From contig NZ_LT630337.1 in the NCBI RefSeq assembly GCF_900117315.1, positions 4,059,294 to 4,123,293 of the forward strand: a DNA stretch of 64,000 bases, written 5' to 3'. A program made the position numbers and the translations under genes. A model generated the notes under the pieces. That model did no database searches. It was not told where the DNA came from and saw nothing but the letters and a program-made list of their open reading frames with translations. The DNA comes from Bacillus massilinigeriensis. Its GTDB lineage: Bacteria > Bacillota > Bacilli > Bacillales > Cytobacillaceae. Of the stretch, positions 55,472-63,918 are shown one piece after another. Positions within the stretch are counted from its first letter, which is position 1. Every line of letters begins with the position of its first letter.

Positions 55472-55828
55472 TCATCTAAAAAAGGCCTTGTCTATGTTGT
55501 ACTTTGATTTGAGTTCATTAATAATATAGGTTTCATAAATTTCTCTCTGTACAGGGTCTTCTACTACACAAACATCAATTCTTGCGACTTCATCTCTATG
55601 CATTTTAATCGGGGATACTGTATCCTCAAAATGCTTTTTAATTCTCTGCCGTAATTTCCTCGCCTTTCCAACAAATAATAGTTCTTGATTATTGTTATAA
55701 AACATAAAAATGCCACCCTTATCTCTAGGAATAAGATGGAACTCTGTAAATCCATAAATATTACTTGACTCTGGATTCTTCTTTTTCGTAATGGTTACAC
55801 TTGGTTTGGGTATAGTTATGTTTATCAC
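55472..55828 (-). CDS. small GIY-YIG domain protein
   Basis: A 118-residue protein with a GIY-YIG-like core: GIFMFYNNNQELLFVGKARKLRQRIKKHF (about residues 39-67, partly quoted as LLFVGKARKLRQRIKKHF). This resembles the N-terminal nuclease of UvrC and stand-alone Bacillus proteins annotated as excision repair endonucleases. The second Tyr position reads FVG in place of YVG. The start (GTG, 55828) is uncertain: GGAG lies about 13 bp upstream, further than usual. Confidence 0.72.
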   Translation of the reverse strand: MINITIPKPSVTITKKKNPESSNIYGFTEFHLIPRDKGGIFMFYNNNQELLFVGKARKLRQRIKKHFEDTVSPIKMHRDEVARIDVCVVEDPVQREIYETYIINELKSKYNIDKAFFR

Positions 55829-56030
55829 TATTGTTCACTTTCTCCTTCAGTGTTTATAAAATGCAAAAATAAAATTGATATGGCCCTCTTCACCTATTTA
55901 ACTTGCAGTATTATTAAAAATCTATACCATAAGCATCATATTTTATTACTTCAGTTCAAAAGTTGCCTTCCATGAAAGGTCACCCCCATTGCTCATTTTT
56001 TATTTTAAAGTATTTTAGAATAACTTCATC
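55829..56030. other. gene-free stretch left of the rlmH-type repeat
   Basis: AT-rich spacer with no frame, hairpin or promoter that I can support. It ends at the left copy of the rlmH 3' end sequence. Confidence 0.4.
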
Positions 56031-56079
56031 TATTTATGATACGGTTCACCGTAATGTAGCTAAGTGCGGTCTTTTTTTA
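56031..56079. other. left attachment-site-like repeat (second copy of rlmH 3' end)
   Basis: TATTTATGATACGGTTCACC (56031-56050) matches 58612-58631, the 3' end of rlmH, at 17 of 20 positions in the same orientation. On the minus strand it reads GEPYHK and stop, as in RlmH, preceded by unrelated sequence. TAAGTGCGGT plus a T-run (56061-56079) is the inverse of AAAAACCGCACTTA at 58600-58613. Together they look like the end of an element integrated at rlmH. Confidence 0.65.
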
Positions 56080-56305
56080 TAACTTATTAATCTCAATTTC
56101 CCTCATAAATAACAGCTTCCTTTTCTTCTACTATACCCAAACACCTTGCTTTGACTTCTATTATTAGTTTCCTCTCTTCAACCTATTTTTCTGCAAAGTT
56201 TTTTTATTTTCAGCACTGTAACGAAGGCTAGCGCTTTCTACTCCAACAGCGCTATTAATTTAAACAAAAAAACCTACGTTTAAGTAACGTAAATTTGATT
56301 AACGA
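56080..56305. other. gene-free stretch with terminator
   Basis: TACGTTTA/TAACGTA pairing (about 56270-56287) followed on the minus strand by a seven-T run is a terminator for the ABC permease gene. An AGCGCT...AGCGCT pairing lies near 56230-56254. No coding remnant was recognised. Confidence 0.6.
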
Positions 56306-57037
56306 TTAATTTTGCTGAATTTTATATTTGAAAATAAAAATCGACAGACTAAAAAGGACTACTGGATAAATTACCACAACATATAAATGGGGAAACATTG
56401 CGCTAAAGTCTTCTGCCACAATTGCTCGAACTAAATCAACAGCGTGGACGAATGGTAGCGCATAAGCAACTTTTTCAAAAGCTCCTCCAACTAACGATAA
56501 ATCGAACCATGCGCCAGATAAAAAGGCTGTTAAGTTCGTTAATAAAGCACCGCATAAGCCTACTGCTGCCTTTTCGTTAAATAAGGAGCCACATAACAAT
56601 CCAATTCCTATGAAAATAGTAGATGTAATGAGTAAGGCAATAATTGCAAATATATGGTTGAAAGATAGCTCCAACCCTAAAAAGTAAGCGGCTATAAAAC
56701 AAGTAATACTTTGAATGACAGCAAATATCCCTAAAGGAAGCGTATAGCCAATAATAAAGTCACTTGCTTTCATAGGAGTCGTTAGCAATCTTATTAAATA
56801 AGAACTCGAACGGTCTTTCGCTAACGTTTGTGCTGCAAATAAAGCAATAAAGGAAAGGCTAAATACTGCGATGCCAGGCGTTAAATGTTCAATATTAAAA
56901 AGCGCTTCTGGCACATTGCGATTAATCGCAGATAAAATCATAAGTAAAACAATTGGAAAGACGATACCAAAAAATACTGAAATCGGGTCGCGTACAATTT
57001 CTTTCGTACAGCGTCCAGCAAATGCGAATGCTCTCAT
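56306..57037 (-). CDS. ABC-2 type exporter permease
   Basis: A 243-residue protein with six membrane segments and the ABC-2 motif LAKDRSSSYLIRLLTTPMKASDFIIGY (about residues 73-99, partly quoted as LIRLLTTPMKASDFI). It pairs with the ATPase whose stop overlaps its ATG (TAATG). It lies within the segment bounded by rlmH-type repeats. The substrate is unknown; such pairs often export drugs or bacteriocin-like compounds. Confidence 0.9.
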   Translation of the reverse strand: MRAFAFAGRCTKEIVRDPISVFFGIVFPIVLLMILSAINRNVPEALFNIEHLTPGIAVFSLSFIALFAAQTLAKDRSSSYLIRLLTTPMKASDFIIGYTLPLGIFAVIQSITCFIAAYFLGLELSFNHIFAIIALLITSTIFIGIGLLCGSLFNEKAAVGLCGALLTNLTAFLSGAWFDLSLVGGAFEKVAYALPFVHAVDLVRAIVAEDFSAMFPHLYVVVIYPVVLFSLSIFIFKYKIQQN

Positions 57038-57768
57038 TATAATTCGCCCCCTGTCACGAAATGCACAAATGCATCCTCAAAGTTTTCTTTACTTGCGGTT
57101 GTTAGGAGCTCGTCTACTGTACCAAGTGCCTTTACATCGCCATCCTTCATAATACAAATGCGATCACACAAGCTTTCTGCTTCTTCTAAATAGTGCGTCG
57201 TAAGAACAATTGTCGTCGTCTCTCTCAATTTATTGATCATTGCCCATAGCTCACGACGGCTAATGATATCTAACCCTAATGTCGGTTCATCTAGAAATAA
57301 AATTTTTGGATCTGCTATGAGTGCCATGGCAATACTTAACTTTCGTTGCCAACCACCGGACAATTTTTTACCACGTTGATGTTCGTAAGGCTGTAGTGAA
57401 AACTGGAGAATTAAAGCATCCGTTTTTTCAATGGACTTCTCCTTTGAAAAGCCATGAATGCGCGCCATTAACAATAAATTTTCACGCACAGATAAATTCG
57501 GTGCAATCGACGTTTCCTGTGGGGAAACAGCGAGTACCTTTCGAATACTTGGCAATTCTTTACTAAGCGAATGCCCCAGGACAAGCGCATCTCCTGAAGT
57601 CGGTTTGGCAAGGCCACTTAACATATTGATCACTGTCGTTTTACCCGCACCATTTACGCCAAGGAGTCCGAATAGTTCACCTTGGTGGATTGTAAGTGTC
57701 ATCGGAGAAACGGCAACTTTTTCTTTAAAGCGTTTTGATAAACCTTGAAGTTCAATTGCAGCAGTCAT
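57037..57768 (-). CDS. ABC-2 type exporter ATP-binding protein
   Basis: A 243-residue ATPase with Walker A GVNGAGKTT (about residues 38-46), signature LSGGWQRKLSIAMAL (about 140), Walker B ILFLDEPTLGLD and H-loop LTTHYLEEAE. The signature reads SGGWQRK, with Trp in place of the usual Met/Gln. It lies between the XRE-AbrB regulator gene (4 bp upstream) and the permease, so the three form one operon. Base usage looks more G/C-rich at third positions than nearby genes. Confidence 0.92.
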   Translation of the reverse strand: MTAAIELQGLSKRFKEKVAVSPMTLTIHQGELFGLLGVNGAGKTTVINMLSGLAKPTSGDALVLGHSLSKELPSIRKVLAVSPQETSIAPNLSVRENLLLMARIHGFSKEKSIEKTDALILQFSLQPYEHQRGKKLSGGWQRKLSIAMALIADPKILFLDEPTLGLDIISRRELWAMINKLRETTTIVLTTHYLEEAESLCDRICIMKDGDVKALGTVDELLTTASKENFEDAFVHFVTGGEL

Positions 57769-57772
57769 TTAT

Positions 57773-58201
57773 TTATTCCTCCTCTTTTTGCTGTGCGTTC
57801 ACCATATTTAAAAATTGTCTAATCATTTTTTCTGGTGCTAGTGCCAGCCCACGATCCTCATCCCCAATAATAATAACGGAATCGCCTGTATGAATTTGAA
57901 AAATTTCGCGCGCTTTTTTCGGTATGACAATTTGGCCACGTTCCCCTACTGTTGCCGTACCAAAAAAGTGCTGACCTTTGCGTGGAACTTCTAGGCCCGT
58001 TTCCTCTGAATTGTGGTGTACTAAAGCATCTAACGTTACGCCGAAGAAATTGGCAATATTCATACTATGGTGTAAATCGGGTGTCGATTCTCCTTTTTCC
58101 CATTTTGCAATTACTTGACGTGAAACGTTTAATTCTTGAGCTAACTGCTCCTGAGTTAGATTGTGACGTTTTCTTAACGAGCATAAATTCACATTAATCA
58201 T
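57773..58201 (-). CDS. XRE-AbrB fusion transcriptional regulator
   Basis: A 142-residue protein joining an N-terminal XRE helix-turn-helix (NLCSLRKRHNLTQEQLAQEL, NVSRQVIAKWEKGESTPDL) to a C-terminal SpoVT/AbrB-type swapped-hairpin domain (TATVGERGQIVIPKKAREIF, about residues 83-102). Both are DNA-binding types. The ATG at 58201 follows GAGAGG 9 bp upstream. It heads the ABC exporter operon and is presumably its regulator. Confidence 0.9.
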   Translation of the reverse strand: MINVNLCSLRKRHNLTQEQLAQELNVSRQVIAKWEKGESTPDLHHSMNIANFFGVTLDALVHHNSEETGLEVPRKGQHFFGTATVGERGQIVIPKKAREIFQIHTGDSVIIIGDEDRGLALAPEKMIRQFLNMVNAQQKEEE

Positions 58202-58550
58202 ACTTTTCATCCTCTCATATTTAATTATAAACACCATTTTATTAGTAAATCCACCAACATAGAATAACATTCACGTTAACATTCGTAGCGTAATGTGGAA
58301 TGAAAGTAAATGTGGTTGATAATGCTTGAACTAACAAATTATAATAGGCTAGTCGATTTTCCATTCGAATCATCATTGGTGGATAGCTGGATTTCATCAA
58401 TTCTCAATTGAGTAATAAACGCGATGTTCAACCGTCACCATCAATGAATAATTCCCTACAAAAATAGCATGTAGCATAACGCCTCACACGATTTGATACT
58501 AGCTTGACGAAGGTAGGATTTTCTACTTTTGAGAGGTGGAAGTTTTGATA
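58202..58550. other. gene-free stretch inside the bounded segment
   Basis: Spacer between the XRE-AbrB gene and the rlmH terminator, presumably with the operon promoter. No recombinase remnant, clear promoter or repeat was recognised. Confidence 0.45.
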
Positions 58551-58590
58551 AAAAAAAGCCATCAAAACATTCATTTTTCAATGTTTTGAT
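58551..58590 (-). terminator. terminator downstream of rlmH
   Basis: ATCAAAACATT (58561-58571) pairs perfectly with AATGTTTTGAT (58580-58590); on the minus strand it is followed by GGC then seven T. Confidence 0.85.
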
Positions 58591-58597
58591 GACTTTC

Positions 58598-58631
58598 TTA
58601 AAAACCGCACTTACTTATGGTACGGTTCGCC
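58598..58631. other. right attachment-site-like repeat at the rlmH 3' end
   Basis: TACTTATGGTACGGTTCGCC (58612-58631) is the last codons of rlmH and the direct partner of 56031-56050. Abutting it, AAAAACCGCACTTA (58600-58613) is the inverse of the left-end TAAGTGCGGT repeat. The rlmH end is the known attB of staphylococcal SCC elements, whose core likewise includes the TATCATAA stretch of the YHK codons. Confidence 0.65.
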
Positions 58632-59090
58632 CCGATTAATCCGAAACGCCCGATATACCTGCTCCACCAAAATCAACCTCATCAATTGATGAGGAAACGT
58701 CATCCTTGAAAAAGAGAGCTTTTCATCCGCTCGGTTTAGTACCTCTTTGCTTAATCCTAGTGATCCGCCTATTATGAAGGCCACTTTACTCTTTCCATAT
58801 GTAGCAAGCTTGTCTAATGTATCGGCAAGCTCTTCTGAGGATTTGAGCTTACCTTCTATGGCTAAGGCAATAACATGGGCATCTGTTTGGACCTTGGCTA
58901 ATATCCTCTCGCCCTCCTTTTGCTTAACGATTTCCATTTGAACGGCACTTAGCTCTTCGGGTGCCTTTTCATCGGCCACTTCAATAATTTCTACCTTTGC
59001 ATAAGAAGATAACCTTTTTAGGTATTCCTCAATTCCTTGCTTTAAATATTTTTCCTTCAGTTTTCCAACCGAAATAATTGAGATATTCAC
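58611..59090 (-). CDS. rlmH: 23S rRNA (pseudouridine1915-N3)-methyltransferase
   Basis: A complete 159-residue SPOUT methyltransferase: [20 protein letters not shown] start, [32 protein letters not shown] (about residues 104-117, SAM-binding knot), and the C-terminal [17 protein letters not shown]. It methylates pseudouridine 1915 in helix 69 of 23S rRNA. Its last codons form one of a pair of direct repeats that bound the ABC exporter segment downstream. Its place next to htrC and walKHIJ is conserved in Bacillus. Confidence 0.97.
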   Translation of the reverse strand: MNISIISVGKLKEKYLKQGIEEYLKRLSSYAKVEIIEVADEKAPEELSAVQMEIVKQKEGERILAKVQTDAHVIALAIEGKLKSSEELADTLDKLATYGKSKVAFIIGGSLGLSKEVLNRADEKLSFSRMTFPHQLMRLILVEQVYRAFRINRGEPYHK

Positions 59091-59170
59091 AGTTAATCCT
59101 CACCTTACGAACAAGATATCCACAACACTTATCCACATGTCCACATTTTTTATCCACATCTTGTAGGCGA

Positions 59171-59332
59171 TCAACTGTTCGCCACAACATATACTGCCGG
59201 ATTTTGACAATATTCACAGGTTGTTGATAACTTATTTTCCTCTTCAATTTTCGACAAATTCGGAAACGTCTCATATTCGTCCACGATTGTATCTAAGGCA
59301 ATATCGACATGTTCTTCACAACAATAAATCAT
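59171..59332 (-). CDS. CxxH/CxxC protein
   Basis: A 53-residue protein (MIYCCEEHVDIALDTIVDEY...STTCEYCQNPAVYVVANS) with CCEEH giving CxxH (Cys5, His8) and CEYC giving CxxC, together a likely zinc site. This family of tiny proteins occurs beside rlmH in Bacillaceae; its role is unknown. AAGGTGGAG lies before the ATG. It sits between htrC and rlmH, flanked by DnaA boxes. Confidence 0.88.
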   Translation of the reverse strand: MIYCCEEHVDIALDTIVDEYETFPNLSKIEEENKLSTTCEYCQNPAVYVVANS

Positions 59333-59472
59333 CCTTACTCCACCTTTTCTTTTTCGACAAGTTTATCCATTTCCCGTCATTTTCTTAAGCCAATACCTTC
59401 AAAAACTTATCCACAATCCATATGTTATCATCAAAATGAAATTGAGCAAAGTGTGGATTAATTTATATAAAA

Positions 59473-59506
59473 AAAAGCAGGAGGCAAATATATGCTTCCT
59501 GCTTTT
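59473..59506 (-). terminator. htrC terminator
   Basis: AAAAGCAGGAGGC (59473-59485) pairs with GCTTCCTGCTTTT (59494-59506); on the minus strand the stem runs into a T-run. Confidence 0.85.
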
Positions 59507-59523
59507 AGGTTATCCACATGTGA

Positions 59524-60747
59524 TTAAAGTGATTCTTTCCCCAGCTTCATCGTTGTTTCTTTCAGTTTTCCATCTCGATAAAACTTGATCTGCATTTGGT
59601 CACCAATCTTCTTATCTGTGTATAGATGTTTTCTTAGTGAAATGACGTCTGTTACCTTTTCCCCATCTAACTCTACAATAACATCTAATTCCTTTAATCC
59701 AGCTTGATCAGCTGGTGAATTAGGAGAAACACTTTTAATTGCAACCCCATCCTTTACCTTGCTAGGGAGCTTTAAGGCCTCTTGTTGATAATAGGCTGGG
59801 ATTTCATTCACTGACTGCAATTCTAAGCCCATAAATGGTCGATTCACTTTTCCATTCACTTCAAGATCTTCAATAATTGGGATGGCTGAATTGATAGGAA
59901 TTGATAGTCCTATTCCTTCTACTGCATTTTCAGCAATTTTCATAGAGTTTATTCCAATGACCTGACCAGCAATATTAATAAGAGCACCACCGCTATTGCC
60001 CGGGTTAATCGCAGCATCGGTTTGAATAACCTCTGCTTGCCAATCCTCAATTCCATCCGAATTTATATCAACAGGGACAGCACGTTCTAAACCAGATACA
60101 ATTCCTTGTGTAACAGAGCCAGAAAAGGTTTGACCGAGTGGATTCCCAATCGCAATCACTGGTTCCCCTGGCTTTAACGTATCGGAATCCCCAAATTCAG
60201 CTATTTTCTTCACATCTTTTGAACTAATCTCTAATACAGCTAGGTCCGTCCATATATCGCTTCCACGTAACTTTGCAGGAACCTTCGTACCATCTGCCAA
60301 GGTTACTTCTAATTCACTAGCACCCTCAACGACATGATTATTGGTAACTACGTAAGCCTTGCTTCCAGCCTTTTTGTAAATCACCCCTGAACCAGTGCCT
60401 GCCTCCTGGTTTTCATCCATTCCCCAAAAGCCAGCTGATTGAAGATTGGTTATTCCAACGACTGCATCACTTGCCTTGTCTACAGCCTTTGTCACATCCG
60501 TTTCTACATTAACAGAAACATTCGTTGATTTATTATTTCCGCCATTGTCGGCCTGTGTTTCCTCCTGCAAGCCTTCATCAGGCTGAATCGTGTAAGGGAG
60601 TAAATTATAATCTGCTAGTTTAGGGATCGAAACAATGACAAGAATAGCTCCTAAAATAACACCGACCAAGCTTGCAAAGAAATATCCGCCTCGATTTCCC
60701 TTTTGTTTTTTATATTGATCTTGATAATCCTGGTCATAATAACCCAT
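59524..60747 (-). CDS. htrC: HtrA-like membrane-anchored serine protease
   Basis: A 407-residue protein with a cytoplasmic basic N-terminus and one membrane anchor (about residues 20-45, GYFFASLVGVILGAILVIVS). It has a trypsin-like domain with triad His in VVTNNHVV, Asp in TDLAVLEI and Ser in NPGNSGGALI (about 250), and a C-terminal PDZ domain (about 310-400, SPNSPADQAGLKELDVIVEL). It degrades or senses misfolded exported proteins. Gene order with yycJ matches htrC (yyxA) in B. subtilis. Confidence 0.95.
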   Translation of the reverse strand: MGYYDQDYQDQYKKQKGNRGGYFFASLVGVILGAILVIVSIPKLADYNLLPYTIQPDEGLQEETQADNGGNNKSTNVSVNVETDVTKAVDKASDAVVGITNLQSAGFWGMDENQEAGTGSGVIYKKAGSKAYVVTNNHVVEGASELEVTLADGTKVPAKLRGSDIWTDLAVLEISSKDVKKIAEFGDSDTLKPGEPVIAIGNPLGQTFSGSVTQGIVSGLERAVPVDINSDGIEDWQAEVIQTDAAINPGNSGGALINIAGQVIGINSMKIAENAVEGIGLSIPINSAIPIIEDLEVNGKVNRPFMGLELQSVNEIPAYYQQEALKLPSKVKDGVAIKSVSPNSPADQAGLKELDVIVELDGEKVTDVISLRKHLYTDKKIGDQMQIKFYRDGKLKETTMKLGKESL

Positions 60748-60997
60748 TCGACATCTATCCTTTCAACTCGAACGATTGCTAAGAGTTATTTTTCCTATTC
60801 ACCTTTATTATAATCGGTGATTCCAAAATTTCTAAACAAAAAACCTTATATTGTGAAATCTTACAGATTTATTAATATTTTAGTCTTAATTTGTTAATAA
60901 ATTGTTTATAGGAAAAAAGAATAGACTTTATTCATAAATTTGCCCTCTGAACATATAAAGAGAAACCCTATAAGACCACAATCAGTTTCCAATAACT

Positions 60998-61792
60998 TTA
61001 AACAGCTGTTAAGGCTGTTGGAATTTTTGGATCGGTATCATATAGATCAAACTGTTCTCCAACAATTAACCCTCTCGTTTGTAAGGTTTGGCTCACTGCC
61101 ATTCTCGCTAGGTCCTTCATATTATTGTCTAAGCTTAAATGAGCTAAATAGATACTTTTAGTTTGATCTCCAATAACATCACTCATAGCTATAGCTGCAT
61201 CCTCATTGGAAACATGTCCAACATCACTTAGAATTCGCCTCTTAGTATTCCACGGGTAACGTCCCATTCTAAGCATTTGCACATCATGGTTGCTTTCAAA
61301 TACATACGTATTTGCATTTGAAATCGTCCCCTTCATTCTATCACTTACATAGCCTGTATCGGTGATGAGAACGAGCTTTTTCCCTTCATGATGGAAAACA
61401 TAAAACATCGGTTCAGCAGCGTCATGTGAGACTCCAAAGGATTCAATATCAAGGGAGCCAAATGACTTAACCGACTCCATTTCAAAGATAAACTTTTGTT
61501 CTGTCGGTACTTCCCCAATTAATCCTTCCATGGCACGCCATGTTTTTTCATTTGCATAAATCGGTAATTTATATTTACGGGCCACAACACCCATCCCTTT
61601 AATATGGTCGCTGTGCTCATGCGTTACAAATAATCCGGAAAGCTTGCTTATGTCTCGATCAATTTGCCCAAATAATGCCTCCAATTGCTTACCACTTAGA
61701 CCGGCATCGACCAAGAAAGAATGCTCCTCCGTTTCAACATAAATCGCATTTCCCGTACTCCCGCTTGCGAGAACACTAAAATGCATTGACAT
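60998..61792 (-). CDS. yycJ: YycJ/WalJ, MBL-fold hydrolase
   Basis: A 264-residue metallo-beta-lactamase fold protein ([20 protein letters not shown]; zinc motif [12 protein letters not shown] about residues 58-69; [20 protein letters not shown]). WalJ is the last gene of the Wal operon and has been linked to coordination of replication and cell-wall metabolism, with a possible DNA repair role. The ATG at 61792, with GAGGT upstream, gives exactly the usual 264 residues. Confidence 0.95.
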   Translation of the reverse strand: MSMHFSVLASGSTGNAIYVETEEHSFLVDAGLSGKQLEALFGQIDRDISKLSGLFVTHEHSDHIKGMGVVARKYKLPIYANEKTWRAMEGLIGEVPTEQKFIFEMESVKSFGSLDIESFGVSHDAAEPMFYVFHHEGKKLVLITDTGYVSDRMKGTISNANTYVFESNHDVQMLRMGRYPWNTKRRILSDVGHVSNEDAAIAMSDVIGDQTKSIYLAHLSLDNNMKDLARMAVSQTLQTRGLIVGEQFDLYDTDPKIPTALTAV

Positions 61793-61799
61793 TTCTACC

Positions 61800-62612
61800 T
61801 CACTCCACAATTTTATTATCTTCGTTATTTAATTGTATCAACTGACCCTCGAAAGCATTGATAAATAAGTCCTGTTCACCGTTGATTACTACCCTCCAAG
61901 CAGGAGTCAGCACCTGAGATGAGGTAAGGTGGACAAGCGTATAGTAGCCTAACTCAACATTAGATATATAACTATTAGGCTTAATCATCCCTTTTTCATA
62001 AAGGGTCTCAATTGCTTCAATAGGCTTTAATACTTTTTCCTTATTTTTAAGTTCTTTTACATTCTCCAGCAAAGTCTGTTTGTAGGATATGACTTCATAT
62101 TTATCATTTAAATAGAATGTAAGCTCACCATATATATTTTTATAAAAGCTTTTTTCCTCATATTGCTGATAATACGTAATCGTTTTTTCTTCCTTATTCA
62201 CTTCCCAGAATCGGTATTGATCACCATAAAGCACGTGCTTATTAATAAAATTATTTAACTTAGCCTGATCAATAGCCTTCCCGAGCTTCACTGGTTTTTC
62301 CAAAACTGATTCAAGTAGAAAGGATTTGTTTGAAATCCTAATGGATTGATCCTTCAACTTGGAGGGTCCGTACCATTTCAGTTCATCACTTTTAAAGGAT
62401 TTAGGAATGGCTCTTAAATAATTATCCTTGACGTCCCCTTCTGGGAGCTCACTATATTCAATTCCATCTGTCTTTAATTGCTTATCTATCGATGTTTCAG
62501 TCAAAAATTCATACTGACTTGAGGTTCTTAATGTAATGAATTCATACAATAAATAAAAATCCAGTAACAGGAAGGAAATGATAAAAATGGTTTTAATCTT
62601 ACTCCAATCCAT
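61800..62612 (-). CDS. yycI: YycI, WalK regulator
   Basis: A 270-residue protein with a single N-terminal membrane segment ([25 protein letters not shown]) and an extracytoplasmic domain of tandem two-layer modules shared with YycH. YycH and YycI restrain the sensor kinase WalK in B. subtilis. The ATG at 62612 has GGGGGG upstream and lies inside the end of yycH (14-bp overlap). Confidence 0.94.
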   Translation of the reverse strand: MDWSKIKTIFIISFLLLDFYLLYEFITLRTSSQYEFLTETSIDKQLKTDGIEYSELPEGDVKDNYLRAIPKSFKSDELKWYGPSKLKDQSIRISNKSFLLESVLEKPVKLGKAIDQAKLNNFINKHVLYGDQYRFWEVNKEEKTITYYQQYEEKSFYKNIYGELTFYLNDKYEVISYKQTLLENVKELKNKEKVLKPIEAIETLYEKGMIKPNSYISNVELGYYTLVHLTSSQVLTPAWRVVINGEQDLFINAFEGQLIQLNNEDNKIVE

Positions 62613-63918
62613 GAATGATTCCCCCCTGTTCACTATCTTTAACCTGAACCCACTGGTTATTATAACGATAATACCAACTCGGTTCTAACTTAAGAAGCAA
62701 ATCCTGAGAATCATTTGACATCTTATATCCAACGACTAAATCAGTTAACATTTCAGGATTGAAATTTTTCTGTTTCTTTAGTTGATCCAAAATCTCTTTT
62801 CCAGATGCAAGCTTTTTATTTGTTGAGTCTGTTAAAAGATCTAAAGAGAAATTATTTCTCACATATTTAATTATATCGTTCTGTCCCCATACTTGAAGAA
62901 TCTCGGATATTCCCTCATTACTAAACACAGGAAGACCGTTTCTTTCATAAAGACGAAAGGTTACAGAAGGATTAGCAACATTCATTCCGGTATAAAGAAA
63001 GGCATCTGTCCATCCGCCATGATTATTAACAAAGTCTATACTTTTTTGCAAAAGAGTACTCCCGTCAATCGAATACTCCTCTTCTGCAGCTGGATTTAAA
63101 TATGAAATAGTATGGTTTTTATGATTAACCCTCATTAAGGTTAATCCATTTGTATATTCCTCACCTGTAGAAATATAGTTTTTTTGTACAAAGCTCGGAT
63201 CGCTAAATAAGGCATTTTTAAATTTTTTGAGTGATAATTCTTCGATAACATAGCTTAATACAGGGAATGTACTTTCCTTTTCTCTTAAATAAATCATATG
63301 TTTATTGGAAAGCTTAGAAGCAACATACCCTTGAAACTTTTTACTAGAACGACTATTTTTATAAAAATTGTTTTTAAATAAATTAATATAAGAAGAATTG
63401 ACTCTACTTTTAATCACCTTTTGATTATTGTAATCAATGAAATAAACAAAGCCTTCTTCTTTATTAAAATCCTTCACATTAATAACGATTCTGTCAAAGA
63501 TAAAGTCAGGTTCTTTCCCTTTTATATCTAAAAAGTCCTTATAAATTCCGAACGGAACACTACCTGGGAAAACAATTTCAGCCATTCCCTCTCGTCGAAC
63601 AAAGCTTGATACAGACTTTACATCCGAAGAATCATCCTCAAAATCACTAAATGTCCATCTACTAAATTCCTTAAACGTCCGATCTATTTCTGTTGGATCT
63701 GTTGTTCCAAGCATGAGATCTGTATGGTGATAAAAAATCCGATCAGCCTTAATGATCCTTTTAATATCCCTCTTTTGCCCTAAAGAGATTTCTTCAACGG
63801 TTTCCCCGTTTTCGACAGTTTCATAATCAGGCTGATAGGTCCAAAGACTCCAAGTTAGCAATCCACTTGATAAAACTAAAATGATTAAGATGACAGATTT
63901 TATTTTTTCGTATTTCAT
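62599..63918 (-). CDS. yycH: YycH, WalK regulator
   Basis: A 439-residue protein with one N-terminal membrane segment (MKYEKIKSVILIILVLSSGL) and a large extracytoplasmic region. It resembles YycH throughout (SFVRREGMAEIVFPGSVPF; NHGGWTDAFLYTGMN). With YycI it holds WalK inactive. The ATG overlaps the walK stop as ATGA; GAGG lies about 10 bp upstream. Confidence 0.94.
   Translation of the reverse strand: MKYEKIKSVILIILVLSSGLLTWSLWTYQPDYETVENGETVEEISLGQKRDIKRIIKADRIFYHHTDLMLGTTDPTEIDRTFKEFSRWTFSDFEDDSSDVKSVSSFVRREGMAEIVFPGSVPFGIYKDFLDIKGKEPDFIFDRIVINVKDFNKEEGFVYFIDYNNQKVIKSRVNSSYINLFKNNFYKNSRSSKKFQGYVASKLSNKHMIYLREKESTFPVLSYVIEELSLKKFKNALFSDPSFVQKNYISTGEEYTNGLTLMRVNHKNHTISYLNPAAEEEYSIDGSTLLQKSIDFVNNHGGWTDAFLYTGMNVANPSVTFRLYERNGLPVFSNEGISEILQVWGQNDIIKYVRNNFSLDLLTDSTNKKLASGKEILDQLKKQKNFNPEMLTDLVVGYKMSNDSQDLLLKLEPSWYYRYNNQWVQVKDSEQGGIIHGLE

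Larger units (their letters stand above)
59115..59518. promoter_or_regulatory. DnaA-box cluster
   Basis: Four perfect TTATCCACA sites, all on the plus strand, lie at 59129-59137, 59150-59158, 59407-59415 and 59510-59518. One-mismatch sites include ATATCCACA (59116-59124), TAATCCACA on the minus strand (59460-59452) and TTATCAACA within the small gene. The outer sites flank the CxxH/CxxC gene. This density is far above chance in 400 bp. Confidence 0.65.

Noticed and set aside
56306..58201. Cassette chromosome recombinase inside the rlmH-bounded segment
   Set aside because: All genes there are accounted for as exporter and regulator; no recombinase or transposase motif is present.
59029..59274. 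81-codon minus-strand frame overlapping rlmH and the CxxH/CxxC gene
   Set aside because: It lies in another frame over two supported genes and has no start signal.
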